Below, in pieces: positions 21,848-22,381 of a stretch of DNA of 22,381 nt (positions are counted from its first letter, which is position 1; each line of letters opens with the position of its first letter). The stretch is from Apostichopus californicus (taxonomy: Eukaryota; Echinodermata; Holothuroidea; Aspidochirotida; Stichopodidae). The translations under genes and the position numbers were made by a program. Where the stretch lies: positions 1 through 22,381 of the forward strand of contig JAIPMN010004405.1 of assembly GCA_020650975.1 (NCBI GenBank). Reading direction: 5' to 3'. Below the pieces are notes generated by a model. It worked only from the letters and a program-made list of their open reading frames with translations, was not told the origin of the DNA and searched no databases.

Positions 21848-22381
21848 GATGCACCCATCACTTCTTGAGATTGTTCCCATCTGCATGAAAACGCGCGCCC
21901 CACAACCCTATGCCCCACTCCTCTAATTGCTTCCCAACGAGTTACGAAACTTAATTAATGACCTTCGCCCGTAGTACCAAGACCTTGACAAAATCCAGCA
22001 ACACACCACTTCATCGATAACAAGTCGTCCCCGTTTTCGCGTAGTGACGAATGTGCACTTTTGGCGAAATTGAGTTATGATGCACCCATCACTTCTTGAG
22101 ATTGTTCCCATCTGCATGAAAACGCGCGCCCCACAACCCTACGCCCCACTCCTCTAATTGCTTCCCAATGAGTTACGAAACTTAATTAATGACCTTCGCC
22201 CGTAGTACCAAGACCTTGACAAAATCCAGCAACACACCACTTCATCGATAACAAGTCGTCCCCGTTTTCGCATAGTGACGAATGTGCACTTTTGGCGAAA
22301 TTGAGTTATGATGCACCCATCACTTCTTGAGATTGTTCCCATCTGCATGAAAACGCGCGCCCCACAACCCTACGCCCCACT
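21848..22381. repeat. 231-bp tandem repeat running off the right edge
   Basis: Units start at 21848, 22079 and 22310, an exact 231-base period. The first two differ at only a few bases (for example CCCTATGCC/CCCTACGCC and TTTTCGCGTAG/TTTTCGCATAG). It is GC-richer than its surroundings, with ACGCGCGCCCC. A 64-residue frame recurs in each unit but is closed by the same stop and is not credited as a gene. It lies in an ALT intron. Confidence 0.95.

Noticed and set aside
21923-22348. Repeated 64-codon frame in the 231-bp units
   Set aside because: Recurrence follows from the tandem repeat; the same stop closes each copy and no family is recognised.

Overview
The window looks like nuclear DNA from an AT-rich invertebrate animal genome. 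Short coding exons with GT/AG introns are scattered through long non-coding stretches full of MITEs, a SINE, LINE ends, foldback repeats and minisatellites. The two genes are animal proteins (a TMEM143/DUF3754 protein and an alanine aminotransferase). The repeat repertoire suggests a marine deuterostome, perhaps an echinoderm, but that is impression rather than proof. There are no bacterial operons, rRNA genes or CRISPR arrays.

Layout. The left part (415-5500, + strand) holds the last three coding exons of a TMEM143-like gene. They give 386 contiguous residues ending in a stop, and the first exons lie left of the window. The right part (10573-21556, - strand) holds the last eight coding exons of an alanine aminotransferase (GPT/ALT) gene. 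They give 293 contiguous residues ending in a stop and carrying the pyridoxal-phosphate lysine; the N-terminal part lies beyond position 22381. All splice junctions keep frame. The exon at 11699-11811 does not show in the longest open frame of its region and was found by matching the expected protein and splice signals. The two genes converge, with about 5 kb between their stop codons.

The introns and the intergenic stretch carry the mobile and repeated DNA. A pair of related TTAA-flanked MITEs lies at 1985-2348 and 8228-8559. A strong foldback sits at 9447-9610. A decayed gene of a transposase-like invertebrate family lies in the largest ALT intron (about 16712-15020, - strand). The same intron has a tRNA-derived SINE (17231-17585) next to a palindrome (17606-17697) and a 28-bp minisatellite (14430-14790). 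Another ALT intron has a 149-bp tandem repeat split by a C-rich minisatellite and a LINE 3' end (18981-20035). A 231-bp tandem repeat runs off the right edge (21848-22381).

The two genes have no evident functional link: one is a predicted mitochondrial membrane protein, the other an amino-acid metabolic enzyme. No clear new biological system is seen. The best leads are the broken transposase-like gene, a perfect recursive-splice-type junction at the start of the large TMEM143 exon, and the repeat structures.
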